This document shows positions 12,077 through 24,333 of a stretch of DNA of 64,000 bases, piece after piece. The stretch comes from Lasiosphaeria ovina. Its lineage: Eukaryota; Ascomycota; Sordariomycetes; Sordariales; Lasiosphaeriaceae. The notes under the pieces were generated by a model. It was not told the DNA's origin. It ran no database searches and saw only the letters and a list, made by a program, of their open reading frames with translations. The stretch covers positions 2,728,001 to 2,792,000 of the forward strand of contig JAULSN010000007.1 of the NCBI GenBank assembly GCA_033439765.1. The letters run 5' to 3'. A program made the position numbers and the translations under genes. Every line of letters starts with the position of its first letter. Within the stretch, counting starts at the first letter, position 1.

Positions 12077-13471
12077 TTAAACCTCCACGCTGGGGAGTCT
12101 GACACTCTCACTGTGCAATCTATACTTCCGTAACTCCCATTTGGACCATGTTGCCCAAACAAAAAAAACAGCTACAGTGGCAGGCAGCGCGAAAGCCGGG
12201 TATATCCAGAATCGGCCACTAACCACTTCGGGTTGGCTCCACTGTAGAGTAGGCACAGAGAATAGAGCAGCGAAAAACGTAGCGGGGAGGAATGCCATGG
12301 TCGTCATCGCAATCGTCTTCATGGCCAAGCTATCCTTCCTTGTTACTGCCGCAAGCTGCATGCCTGCCGATGACAGTTCGTGCTGGAGAAGGTTGAAGAC
12401 CTAGGGGTAGACAAGGTTAGTAGTTAGGTTAATGGCTGGGCTGGGGATCTTCTGGAAGAAACGCAGATGACTGACCACGTCTTGTTGGTTTTTTCCCCTT
12501 TCCAAAAGGTATTCTATGACAAGGACCGCTTGCTCAGTTTGACGATTCAGAAGTCTCGCTATCTCATCGAGGGAGGTGTTGTGGTTTGCTGAGTTCCACT
12601 TCTCCGAGTCGAAGTCGCTCCCGAGAATAGAACGCAAAATCTGGGTGGTCACTGTGATGCGCGCCTTGATATGCCCAAGAGACATAAGGCTTACGCCAAC
12701 TTCCTTAGACAAGCTCCTAAGGTCCAGACCGGCACCGGTGCTCTTTGTCGTGTCGTCAGCCCAGGTGCCGTAGCCGGTCCGCTGTTCAAAAGACCGAACG
12801 TTGATGAAACCTCTTTAGATCTCGCCATCTGTCCACTCAGTAACGGCGTGAGATGAAACCAGTGCAAGCATGCGTGGATCTGCGAAGAGGGACCTGTGTG
12901 TCTCTATCAATCTCTTCACTCCCCCAAAAGTCCTCTCGTCTCGCACCCGTTAGAAAAGAATAGCTCGCGTCGATAGAGTTTCCGCCTCGAAACTCCATAC
13001 GAGAACAAAGAACGCTGTGTTGAGATAGAAGCTTGTTGCGGATCTGGAATCCGACGAAGACGGTGAGCTATGTAGCTCAAACGGGTGCGCAACGAAGCTG
13101 CTGTGGTGCAAGAAGTGGAGCAAATATGGCGCTAGTCTGCACGCCTTGAAGGCTGCTTGAAAAGTTTTTTTCGGCATTAGTATCGACCCGTCTGATTTGC
13201 GGAAGATCTTGACGAGCCTGAGCGATCCTTGGGGCGAAGTTGACTCTGTCGGGGCGGGCTCGTGCTTCATATATCCGGGTATGTCGTTAGCCGGCTTGTC
13301 TGAGCTTCCAAACTTGGGAATGTCTCCTGGGGCTGATGGGCTGATTTCCAAGGTCATATAGTTGCATCCGCTCTCTTCGAAGCTTGTGCCGCCGTAAAAG
13401 ATCTCTTTGGCGTAGTCTTCCATTGCCGGTAGTTGCTTCCATCCCTGGGCTTGGTTTTCCGTCCCCTGCAT
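12077..13471 (-). pseudogene. CorA-like membrane protein gene with in-frame stops
   Basis: One minus-strand frame runs from the ATG at 13471 to a GTG codon ending at 12476. A 75-nt intron (12401..12475, donor GTCAGT, branch CTAAC, acceptor CCCCTAG) joins it to 12400..12077. The product would be about 439 residues. The C-terminal part is typical of fungal CorA/Mg2+-transporter-like proteins: a DSLAMKTIA motif before the first hydrophobic helix, a second helix (around FALPATVAVFFVWATW), then a short basic tail. The frame is broken by TAA at 12950-12952 and again at 12815-12817. Both keep perfect phase with convincing coding sequence on either side. CAA-to-TAA changes of RIP type would explain both. 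The first stop could instead sit in an unrecognised ~62-nt intron (GTATGG donor, CTAAC branch) with a poor GAG acceptor. The second has no convincing intron. Called pseudogene on that basis. Confidence 0.65.
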
Positions 13472-16220
13472 GCTGGCGTGGCACGGGTACGGTTACGGGC
13501 GTGAGCTGAGGGTTTTCTGGTGGGTTGTGTCGAGCGTCGGGTGATGTTGGGTCTTTGTCGTGTGTGAGATGGTTCCGGCCGTGGAACTCAGCACTGGTTG
13601 CAAAGGCTAGGAGGAATCTTGCAGCTGTGAATCGCCTAATTTAGCGAAGAATCTTCTTTGGCCTCGGGGCCTTTAGTCCGTTTCTCCTATTTCCACAGGG
13701 GAATTTCGAGCTCTCGATGCCGTGTGACATTATGGGTGACGCTGCCTGCGCGTGATTTTATAAAATATGGAAACGGTGAGGCTGTGGGGCAGCTGTCGCT
13801 TTGGAGCCTATTGTGCAGCGCCCATGACACGGCCTCGGTGACGGACAACAGCGCTGCGACGTGGTAGAGATGGCCACCAGCCATCAGAAGGGTAGGAATG
13901 GCAGGGCTGATGGGCCACCACCATTGGTGGCGACCTAGCTTACTTATCACAGCAGGACCTCATGGTTAGGAGCATCCAGGTTGGGCAGGCGGGCAGGTTG
14001 GGCTGATCAGGCTGGTGGCCCAAGGCAAGCCCAATGAGCAAGTTGTGGGCGGGCTGTGGGCACCGACCCGCCCACGGTCTGTGCACCACTCCCAATTCCA
14101 GATGCTTTTACTTGTCCCACCACACAAGGGCTGCGGCAATTACAACCGAGATTGTGGTGAAGCAAGGACCCTGAGGTCAAAGGAGATTATTAAGAGAATT
14201 GAGCTCTTTAGTTCTCAGCGCAGTCGCCAGCCGCTTTCTGAAGCTGGTGTTCCCGTTCCTGGGCCCGAAACCTGAAGACTACGGAAGGCATCGAGGAGAT
14301 GCTGTGTATGTCGGTGTTGTCAATTTGGGAAAGGAAGGGATAGATGGAGGCGAGGTTGACATCGGGCGGAGCGGGTGGCCATGGTATTTGTTGTTGGCTT
14401 TGACTCGGAAGCGGTGCCGTCATGACGCTCTGGTGCAAAAATCATGTGTTGCATGGGACAAAGATGTAGGTAATTACCTAGGTGCCTGTATGGCGGGCTG
14501 CCATCGTTCTTATATAGGGGAAGGTATCCGTATCTCCAGAAAGAGGCTACAACCAACCAGAGCACGGCAAAACAGACAACGTCTATTGCCAGGGGTGGGC
14601 TGTCTGTCTATCCATAGACGCAGTGGGCGCAGTTCCGAACGCCGTTGGACTGGGGGGGGTGGGTATCCGTACCTAATTACTGCAGTTCATCAGGGGAAGG
14701 CATCAGGGACGGGATGGAAGCATTTCATTGCTCACGTCACGGCCAAGAAAGGTCGCCGAAACTCAGCCCCTCACCTCACTCTTTATATTTGGCTCAGTCA
14801 TTAATATTTTCCAAGAGTGTTGATCGAGAAGAACAGTCAATGGCTGACTGATTACTCACATGTCTCAGGACACCGTGCTACTAATTGGCATGGCTTAGTA
14901 TTTCGGCGCGGGTGGTCTCAGTTGATCGAAATACGAACGTTCCATGCTACCCTGTGCCGTGTGTGACACTGCGAGGAGGCAGCGAGTGTGAATACTGCTG
15001 ACCCGACCTGACATGGCCTGCCCTGACGACGTAAGTCAACACGCCCGACTCACCCACCCCTTTGAATCCAGCTTGGGAGCACGCACGCCTTCCAATACGA
15101 GGCAAGGCAACGAAACCAAGCGACCAGCTGGTACTGGTTCTGCCTTGTGTTGTGGCCCCGAACTACGAGGTGAAACCGACAGAAACCGGCCATGCAGAGC
15201 GGTGCGACGCGATGACGGAGGCGTCGTTGGTTGGGTTGCTGAGCGCGCAAAAGGGCAGGGCATAATCAGGTATTACTTCAGTTGAGGTAGGTAGTTATAT
15301 AGCAATAGGTGACAGAAGAAGCAAGCAAGAATTTAGGGAGCCGAACCCGAACTTTCATCTCTCACATCGTAATTAACCAACACAATCAAAGAGAGCGGGC
15401 GAGAAGGTAGTGTACGGAGTAATTAGCCAGATAGATAACAGCCGGGACTGGGCTGGCCTAGTTCCCGGAGGCTTCTGTTGCCGATTTGGGAGAATGAGGC
15501 ATTGCAAAACCCCGGAAAACGGTAATTGGTTTCATTACACATTGGGCTGGTATCAAAGAAAAAAGATCGATAGCCTTGGTTAATTACCTAGTTCAAGGTA
15601 TTAATTGCCCACAAGAACGGATTCCTTCTTCTTGCTAGGATAACCAAGACCTGATTACCTACCCAGCAGCCAGATCCAGAAGCGAAACAGCCAATAGTCA
15701 AGTAATATCTAATTAATTGCCATGGAACGCCAAAGGATCCTGCGAATGGCTTGGCTGCTGCTAGAATGCGGACAGGAAAAGTCACTGCGTTTTGACCTTG
15801 ATAGACAGAGGCTTGTCCTCCAATTAATATGTGATGTGACGCTAATAAGCAGCCGCATCCAGCCTCATGGTGCCGGCCACAAGCGGAGATTATTCCAGAA
15901 ACGTGAATGCGGTGAGCACGCCGCGCTGTGGGGGGTTGGGGGGAGGGCGCCATTGGCTGAGCGTGGCCAGGGTTTTCCTACTGTCTTCTGGGGGACAATT
16001 GAATACGGCTTTGTAACTACGGTAGGTCTTGTGCTACATGTGTTTATTCATCTACTCCAGGAGCGGCTTCCACAAGTTAGATTGATCACGAACTTGAACC
16101 CCTCTTCCGACATCACAGCCTCCTCGCCCCGACGCATTACCTATAACCAGCGCGCGCAACAGCAGCAATCTATCAATGGTATGGTATACATTGCACCGTT
16201 TATTCCGTCATCGTCGTGAA
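13472..16220. other. Gene-poor spacer
   Basis: No gene is supported. The part next to 13.5 kb should hold the promoter of the CorA-like gene. Around 13.97-14.09 kb there is a G/C-skewed stretch of GGTTGGGC- and GGCGGGC-like words. The block from 15.3 to 15.75 kb is AT-richer, with several TTAATTACCTAG-like words. The last ~200 bases are downstream of the transporter gene. Confidence 0.45.
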
Positions 16221-18223
16221 TTAAGCCTTGGAGTCAAGCTCGGAATGCTGGACGTCGGGGCGGGACTGCCACGGATGAAAGTCAGCATTCAATACATAAA
16301 CCCCCAAAACAACCGGGAGCTGGGGGGGGGGGTTCGCGCATACCTTTTCGTGCTCAGACGACACACGCAGGTCCTCGTTGAGGATCTTGGGGTCGACGGG
16401 GACGTGGCCGACGCAGATGTGTTTCCGGAACTTGCGCGCGGGCAGCTTGGCCTCGAACTATCACGTTTCGAAAAGATTTCGGTTAGCCATGCAACTTCGT
16501 AACACAAATCAACACTCCTAATCAGAGAGGGGGAAACGCACCATCTCGTCAATCTCCTCGAGCGTCCGACCCTTGGTCTCGGGGAGGAAGAAGAAGACCC
16601 AGACGCCGGCCACGATGCACGACGGGAACCAGATGTACCCGTAGCGCGGGCCCCAGTTGAGCGACTGCGGGTTGATGAAGTAGGGCGCCGTGAACGTGGT
16701 CAGCCACGCGAAGAAGAAGCCCGCGGCGGCGGCCAGACCAAACGTGTAGCTGCGCAGGCGCTGCGACGGCATCTCGCCGCCGGCCAGCCACGCGTAGGTT
16801 GAGATCATGCCCTGCAAACATCACATGTTAGCATTTTAATCTCTGCGTCTAAGTCGGTCGAGGTGCTCCTCACGTTGTAGCTCATCATGTACAGACAGGT
16901 CAGGGCGACAAGGACGGTGCCCGTCGACGTCTCGCCCGGCCGCTTGTCGTACGTGACGGCGATGATCAGCTGCAGGATGCCGCACACGCCAAGGCCTATC
17001 ATGAGGATGACGCGGCGGCGACCGTAGCGGACGACGATCAGCGAGTTGAGGAAGATGGCCAGGATGCCCATGGTGCTCAGCACGTTGCTCATGGCGAACG
17101 GGTCCTGCACCTTGGACATGCCCAGGAAGTATGCCTTGTATGCTGTTTCCCTTGTGTCAGAACCAGTCGGCATTGGGCGCTGGAGAGCAACCTACCGATG
17201 ATGAACATGGAGCCCGACGCGGCCTGCAGTGTGACGGCGCAGACAGCCAGAATGGTACGTCGCCTGTCGCTGGGGTTCTTAAACATATCGAGCGCCGTGA
17301 CGCTGCTACCGAGCTCCTTCTCTGTCTCAATGGCCGCCTGGATCTCGGCGGCCTCGTCGTTGACGGGTGCGCCTTTGGGTCGCAGCCATTCCAGCGCCTT
17401 GCGTCCCTCCTCGTATCGTCCCTTGTTGATGAGCCAGCGCGGCGATTCGGGAATGAATATCATGGCGACCGACAAGAACACCGGGATGATGTAGATCATG
17501 CCGAGCGGGATCAGATACGCCGATTTATCGGGCCGCTTGGCCGTTGCCCAGTCGATAATGGTGCCGATGAGGGTGCCCTGGGAGCCGCATACCGTCAGCC
17601 ATAATCACCTGCATGTGTTTTCACCGAGGCTAGGCGGGCAGGTGTAAACTCACAAACGAGGTAAAGAACTGGAAAGCCGTGAGGAACAGGCCGCGGTACC
17701 TGGCCGGGCTGCTCTCCTGGATGTAGAGCTGCGAAAAGGTCATGAAGTAGCCGTTGGCGAGTCCGATGAGGAAGCGGCCGGCGTACAGGGCGCCAATGTT
17801 CTCGGTGGCCATCATAATGACGTTGGAAACGATGCAGAGTCCGCAGGCGACCCACAGACACCCCTTGCGGCCGAACTTGATGGCCGCGAAGCCGGCCGTC
17901 CCCGAGCTGATGAAGGCGCCGAGCGTCATGAGCGACGATATGAGTTGCTGCCGCATCGTGTCGAGATTCCAGCCGAGAGCCGTGCTTGGGGCCTCGTAGC
18001 CAAAGATCTGGACGCAAATTGAAAAGGGTAATCAGCATCACTGCTGTGTTTTCTCACCCCTGTGAGTCATGTTGACATGTTGACGAACCTTGAGAAAGCC
18101 CACCATGGCCTGCAAGCCACCGATGAGACCGAAGTCCACGCCATACTGGAAGGGAGAAAGGACGAGGATGCCACAGGCCACAAAACACCGCCAGTGGTCA
18201 GTCCATTTCTCGCCGTTTGCCAT
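16221..18223 (-). CDS. MFS sugar transporter
   Basis: Seven exons assembled by hand: 18223..18089, 18007..17654, 17577..17196, 17142..16874, 16811..16542, 16457..16344, 16265..16221 (introns 81, 76, 53, 62, 84, 78 nt), giving 522 residues with every junction in phase. Sugar-porter hallmarks are present: KFGRKG in the loop after the second helix, PESPRWLINKGR before the central cytoplasmic loop, RYGRRR in the C-terminal half and PETKGRTLEEID after the last helix. Such proteins are 12-helix plasma-membrane permeases, usually proton symporters for hexoses, disaccharides or related polyols. The QYGVDFGLIGGLQ segment in helix 1 resembles fungal hexose/alpha-glucoside permeases, but the substrate cannot be read from sequence. 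Intron 6 carries a run of ten G on the plus strand. The start is the first ATG, directly before a WTDHWRC segment. Confidence 0.93.
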
Positions 18224-19310
18224 TGCGGGTGTGGCCGTGGGCTCTCTTTCGGCGTGTCGTTCAATCCACCGGGCAGTGGTTGGTGCCCAGGTACCTCTTC
18301 GGTTTGCGTGCTTCTACGGGGTTGAGATGCGAACAAGAACCTGACCGGATGGGATACTTCTCGAGTAATTGCAACCACGTCCGTCCGGGGTCTATGGTCC
18401 TTTAACAACTCTATCTGCACGTGGCCTGCGGGTCAGGACGACATTGATCAACTCGGTTTGGCTTGGTTAATGTCGTCTATCCATTTCTTCCTCCCAAATG
18501 CCGGCCGAATAGCGCAGGAAACAACCTGGGAGCGGTCTTGGCAAACAACGTTCCCATGCGGAGAAAAGGGAAGCTACCTACCTGCCTCTACTGTGGACTA
18601 GCTCTGGAAGGCCAAGACTCGCCTGTGATGTGGTTCAGCCTATTGGGGGCAGGCACATGGATTGCTAGGCCCAGCCAAAAGCGGGGGAAAAAGGCGGTTG
18701 TTGGCGGCCGACTTCATCCAGCCAGCAAAAAAACCCTGGAGCAATAGTGATTAAAGGCTGAAAGGAGTGTCGATACCACTTTGCCGTAGTGCGACCCACC
18801 CATCCCCCCTTGGTTGGCACATCACGAGCTGGAGATGTGGTTAACTTCTCCCGAGAAAACACAGCACCAACCATCGCTAGTGGCGCCCGGGTCATGCTAA
18901 GAAGAGCTAACCCCGGATCTTGGCACCAGTCGCGTGGCATAGTCTCTATGTTTTGGGCTCGACCTATCCAGACAGGGGATCGGGGGATGCATGCGCTGCG
19001 CTGCATGGCTGGGTATCGAGGAGGCCTGGGCATTGGCGTCTGTGCCATTCCTCCACCTTGGAGGTAAGCGGTGGCTGGCACAGGTATCCAGGTCTTCGGG
19101 ACATGCAGAATGGCCCAGAACGCACATCTAATTATATGCAAGTGGATTTGCGAAGCGGTGGTGGCGAGTCCGAGGTCCAGTGCGGCCGGCGTCAGAAATA
19201 ATGCCGACAACAAGAGCATCGGGCCGCCACCTGTCGCACGGGGACCGACACAACCGTACTATGGTTGTCTGCCTTAGTTGGCGAGCTCGTGACAGAGACT
19301 TGCCAAACTC
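18224..19310. other. Intergenic region between transporter and HET gene
   Basis: About 1.1 kb lying upstream of the transporter gene and downstream of the HET gene. It should hold the transporter promoter. No coding region or clear repeat is seen. Confidence 0.5.
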
Positions 19311-21569
19311 CTACACAATCTGCACCGTCGTCCGTTTCGTTCGCAGCAGAGCATCGTAATCCATTTCCACCACTTCAGCCCATCCAATTCGGCGGTAATA
19401 TTGCTCTGCTTCGTCCCCCGCTACCTCAAGAACAAGGTATCCAACCAATGCCGATCGTTTGCCAGGAATTAGGGACCCGAGGATTTCCTTCATGTCTCGA
19501 CGTTCCCCGCGGTATTTACGGCCAAGGAGCAAGCAGCGAAATGTGCGGGCAGACAGTGGAGAAGTGTCATCCCACGAAGCGTCGAGCTGGACCGAGTGTC
19601 TGGTAGAAAACATCCGATGCGTAGAATCTGCAGATTCAGAAAACATTCCCTTTGGGTGATGGTGGAGAGATGTTGGATGGCCTGACTCAGGCTCGACGTC
19701 GAAACAGATATCTTGCACGATGCCCTTGATTTTAATCACCCCACTAGGCACAGAACCGTAAAGATTCTCTGCGACCCTGTTGCCGTGTCTTAGTCGGCGC
19801 AGATGCGTCCAATGCAACAGATCACTCCAGCGCTCCCAAATCAAGCCCAACATCGTGCTTTGCTCTGGCGGAGTTATGGGTGCCGACGAGCCCATTTTCA
19901 CGTTAAGAACAGAGGCTAGCCATGTCCATTTACTCCCTCGAACCGCCACGAACAAGACACCGACACTGACTGACGCCCACGACCATGAAGGGGCAATTTG
20001 TATTGCAGGTCGCTCCACTTTGGTGTTTCTTGCCATGCCAACTGTCTGTGTCTTCCAAGCAAGGCCTTCGACTAGGTTATCTCTCCAGAGGCCTGCAGCA
20101 TATTGGTCTGGGAAGAGGGAGTTGACCCTCTTGGCCACGCCCGCCAGAGCCACCAGCTTGTCCGAAGGGAAGGTGAAGTTCGTCCCGCAGTACAGCTCGA
20201 TCATATTGTACCAGGCGGAGCCAAGATTCACCCGTCTGGAGTGCCGCATTATGCTCCCGACGTTCATGTGAATCTCGTCATAGTGGTTGCGATACAGATC
20301 GAGACCCAATGGATAATATTCCGATGACTTTAGTTCCGAGCATTCCCAATAGAGGGCGTCTTCTGCCCAGTGCAGTATTCTGGGCGACAAAGCCCGCTCT
20401 TGCATGGCCCACCCACGGCTGTAGAGAGGAGCATATGAGATGGCATGCACCCACATTGGCGGTGCCTTAGGGTGCAAGTGGAATGTTCTTGTCCGGCCTT
20501 CTCCCGTCATCCACGGGGCCAGAACACACGAAGCCACAGGAAATAGCCGGCCAGGCCTTTCGAGAAAGCAGCCTTTGGAATTGTCTTGTGCGCCGGTGGC
20601 AGCAATGGTGCACAGCGCGTTTCCGTAATAATCACCCATGCGAAGCGATTCCGTCTCCCAGTCGCCGGTCTGGCCGTCGGACGACTGGACGATACACAGC
20701 GCGTCCACCCACAAGTAGCGCTCCCCGAGTGCTCGCGTGAGATGGATTGCATCCCGGATCGTCTTGGGGAGAGAGCCGACGTCCAGGCTCTTGGTCCGCT
20801 CTTCTATGTTGGCATGCGTTGTCTTGGTCGACTCGTTGCTGCGGCCCCAGCAGTAGCTCAGAAGGATGTATTGTGCGCAGTCGGGATCTCGGTCGTCGTG
20901 CTTATCTTTGGGCACCCAGGGTTTACGCTCCCGTAGACGGGGAGGTTGTCCATCCAATCCAACGTCCACAACTCGGGTCGGCAGTGAAGGGAGCAGAGGT
21001 CTTCGACGACATCTGTTTCCTCCTTTGCTTCCCGCACAGCGCTTGTGGGCTCCTACGCCGAGGGAGCATTTATCAATCCAGGGGCGAATAAAATCAGTTA
21101 CCAGCTCTTCAACGTCCCTCTCGCAACTCTCTGGTGACAACCCTGGCTACTGTTAGTGTCGGTGATCCTGCGAGTGCCAGAGAGACTTGAATCGGCAGGC
21201 GACACCGCAACTTGACTTACCGCGTACTTTTTGCAAACTTAGGTTTGGATAATTGACGTTTTGGTCGTTGTCCCATCCACGGACCTCGGCCATAGTGCGC
21301 GGCCCCGTCTCGAACTCCAAGGCAACGCACAGAGTATGGAAGAATTCGTAATCGCGAACGCTGATTGTGATGCGACCACCAGTGTCGACTTCGGATCTTT
21401 TGCCGAGAAGAGACTGGCACAAGAGTTGGCAGAGATCGCAGCCTGCGACGGCTGACTGCTCGAGGCTGCAAAAGTTGGCATGGTGCTCGAGGCTGCGTCT
21501 GTCGCCATCTTTCGAGAGTACAAACTCGGTCGTTATGAGAGCGCACTTGGCGCATCTTTGGCCGCTCAT
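19311..21569 (-). CDS. HET-domain (heterokaryon incompatibility type) protein
   Basis: Two exons, 21569..21221 and 21142..19311, join over a 78-nt intron (donor GTAAGT, acceptor AGCCAG) to give 726 residues. The N-terminus has a CAKC pair and further Cys (NFCSLE, CDLCQLLC), as in many HET proteins. The HET domain begins near residue 205 with YILLSYCWG and continues with LPKTIRDAIHLTRALG, YLWVDALCI, DWETESLRMGDYYGNA, TIAATGA and GCFLER. Further on, YSRGWAMQERALSPRILHW is the usual C-terminal HET block. Members of this family mediate self/non-self recognition and cell death after hyphal fusion, or serve as innate-immunity-like receptors. Single genes cannot be assigned a partner from sequence. 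An in-frame ATG 26 codons upstream (21647) is possible; I prefer 21569, which sits just before the Cys pair. Confidence 0.9.
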
Positions 21570-22794
21570 TGCAGTGTTGACGAGGAAGAAAAAGCGAGAA
21601 TGAGATGTTGACGGAAGGAACAGTTGGGTAGGGAACTGAGGCCTCATGCCTGACTTTGCCTCTCCCGCCTGCCCTAGCTGATTGTGAACAGGCTAGCCGG
21701 GGTTGCACGACTCGAGCCCACAATTGCCCTGGTGTTCTGTCATTTCATTGGCCAGTCGATCTGGGCTCAATCCGGACACGAACGGGAAGGCGCCATTTGC
21801 ACCGAAGCGACAAATGAAAAACTCGCGTCAATAAAAGAAGTGGGCTTTGGAACACATCAGAAAACACTGCCAAGACCAAGTAGAAAAATTCCCGGTCGGA
21901 TGTTCGATTACGATCTGCGAGAGAGTATGAATCCTTCACACCTAGTAAGTACCAGGAGACAACTATCCTTGGTGCCGTGATAGAGGCTTTCACGAACTTG
22001 AACCGATTTCTAAGTGCAGAATTGTACATGATAATTAAGGGAGCCTTATAGACCTCAAATCCCAGCCATGTTGAGAAGCAAAGGGGAAGATCTAACTATG
22101 TCATGTTAAATACAACTCAGCAGGATAAGCGGGATAGGAAACTAATTAATCGACGGGGATCTCTTTTCACCCTCGGCTCCGTATTTAGTCGTGAGCTATT
22201 GCAATGAAGTTTCTGTTAATGGTTTAGTGTAACACCAGACCCCGAGAAATATAGTACTTAATTATTCCAAGTAGAACATCGTGCAAAAGGGTGCCATAAT
22301 TATGAATCATCCAGTCTGAAACCTATACTGGGTTACAGTAGGGCAACGGCAAACCCATGGCCCGCACACCACTTATTGCCTGCCATGACTGGACAGTTTC
22401 CTCAATGCTATGATACCTGACCTAAAAGAAAAAGTTGAATCTCAAGTAGTAGTGAGCGAGCACGTATTAGTGGTCAAAACTGCACAGCAGAGCAGGCTAC
22501 AGACTAAGGAACCGTTTTGAGAGCACCAGAAGACGTTGTCATCATTATTCCTCATATGCAAATGAGGGGCTGTAACACCGAAACGCCGACGGCAGGGCAA
22601 AAGCATCGCCCAAGCAATGCCCAAGCCAACCCGAAAAAAAAGAAAATAGAACTCAAACAAAACCGAAACAAAAAACCAACGCCGAAACAACACCAAAGCA
22701 AAACCCGAATGAAAAACAAACAAAGTCAACCTCCCCCTAACTCCGGAGACACTAACCCTGCAAATCAACCATCTTCCACCCAAAAGCTAACCAA
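21570..22794. other. Intergenic region between HET and coiled-coil genes
   Basis: It should contain the HET promoter next to 21.57 kb. From about 21.98 to 22.45 kb it is AT-rich and stop-dense on both strands. The last ~200 bases are C/A-rich on the plus strand, probably 3' UTR of the coiled-coil gene. No gene is seen. Confidence 0.45.
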
Positions 22795-23253
22795 TCAAGA
22801 CCTAGTCAATGCCAGCCGACCCGGTTGGCTGGCCAGACCAGCCAGGCCGCGCTGGACTTTTCCTTCAAGCGCCCCATCCAGGTCCATAGCCATGCGGCCA
22901 CTGGTTGCTGCCCGGAGGCGGCGGCGGCGGCGGCTGCGGGTGAGGGTGACTGCCCCCTGCTGGGGGTAGTAGCCGTGCTGTGGGATGCCAGGATGCGGGA
23001 AGCCGGGATGCGGGACGCCATGCTGCTGGAAGCCGTGCTGCTGGACGTTCTGGGCCTCCTCGAGGCGGGCCAACGGCGGGCGCGGCGGCAGCGAGCTGGG
23101 ACCGACCATGGGCCGAGAACCGGCAGCGCCAAAAGAAGGGGCGGAGACAAGGGGGCCAGCAGCCGAGACGGAGCGGCGAGCCACGGCACCAGAGCCGACA
23201 GCAGGGGCGGCAGAAACAGAAACGGCCGCGGCGACAGGGCGAGCAGCAGCGCC

Positions 23254-23286
<33 letters not shown>

Positions 23287-24333
23287 GAAGGCAGGGACAA
23301 CTGGAGCAGCCGCCGGAACAGGGCGACGGGCGGCGGGCGAGGGCGAAGGAGAGGGCGACGGGCGCAGGGCAAGGTCCATCGGGACCCCAGAAGACGAGGC
23401 AGAGCCGGGCTGGGCGAGGGCGGCGACAGGCTTGGCGGGGGTGGCGACTGGCAGAGCAGACGCGGCGACAGGGACAGCGGACGCGGCAGCAGGGCGAGCA
23501 GACGCGGCAGCAGGGCGAGCAGACGCGGCGGCAGGGCGGGCGATGGAGGCGGGGGCGGGGGCGGGGGCGGAGGCAACGACCGGGGGAGGAGCGGTCGATG
23601 GAGGAGCCGCAGCTCCAGACAGGCCGCCGAGGGGGTTGGCGGTGGTGGTGGTGGTGGCGGTGGTGGCAGCAGCAGAAGCGGGGGCGGGGGCGGGGGCGTT
23701 GCCGTTGCCGGCCGCGGTCATCTTCTGCCTCTTGCGAGGCATGTCGTCGTCGTCGTCATCGCCGCCCTGCTTGGGCCGGCTCCGCTCGAGCTTGCCGATG
23801 CGGCCGATGAGCTCCTTCAAGAGGAGGCGGTCCTGGTCGCGAGCTTCGACCAGCTCCTCGATCTTCTGCCGGTGCTTGACGCGGTCGCGCTGGAGCGACG
23901 CGATCCGCTCCTCGTGCTTGTCGCGGACCTCCTCGAGCGCCGCGATCTCCCCCCGCTGCTTGATCTCGGCGTTCCTCAGCGTGTTCACGCGGAGGTACAG
24001 GTTCTGGTGCCGCTCGCGCAGCTCCGCCACGACGCCCTCCAGCTTCTTCTGCTCCTTGCGCAGATCCTCGTGCCGCACTTCCAGCCGGAAGTGCTCCTTG
24101 GTCAGGAGGCTCTGCTCCTTGCCGAACTTCTCCTGCTCCTCGGCCTGCTTCTTCCGGGCCTTCTCCAGCTTCTCCAGCTGGCTCTGGGCCTTGGCCAGGC
24201 CCGCACCGGCCGCCGCCTGCGCTGTTTTGCCCTCTTCCAGGGCGGCGACCTTCCTCTCCAGCCCGTCAAAGCCGGCCTGCATATCAACAAGCGCGGCAGC
24301 GGCCGACGCGAGCCCTTTCTTGCCCGTCGACAT
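22795..24333 (-). CDS. Coiled-coil, Ala/Pro-rich protein with nuclear-type signal
   Basis: A single open frame of 512 residues. Residues ~15-190 are a long charged coiled coil with repeated E/K/R/L heptads (ALEEGKTAQ, LRERHQNLYLRVN, LEEVRDKHEERIASLQRD). An acidic run of six Asp follows, then the basic PRKRQK, a likely nuclear localisation signal. The C-terminal half is low complexity: three RPAAASA-type 7-residue repeats encoded by near-identical 21-bp units, SPSPSPSP and GSGSGSGSGS runs, then HGF/HGV/HPG repeats. I recognise no catalytic domain; a structural or scaffold role would be a guess. The strand choice rests on the heptads and the good start context (GAAAATGTCG). Long plus-strand frames over the same DNA are repeat-driven shadows. 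The extreme C-terminus could be altered by an unseen intron. Confidence 0.75.
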
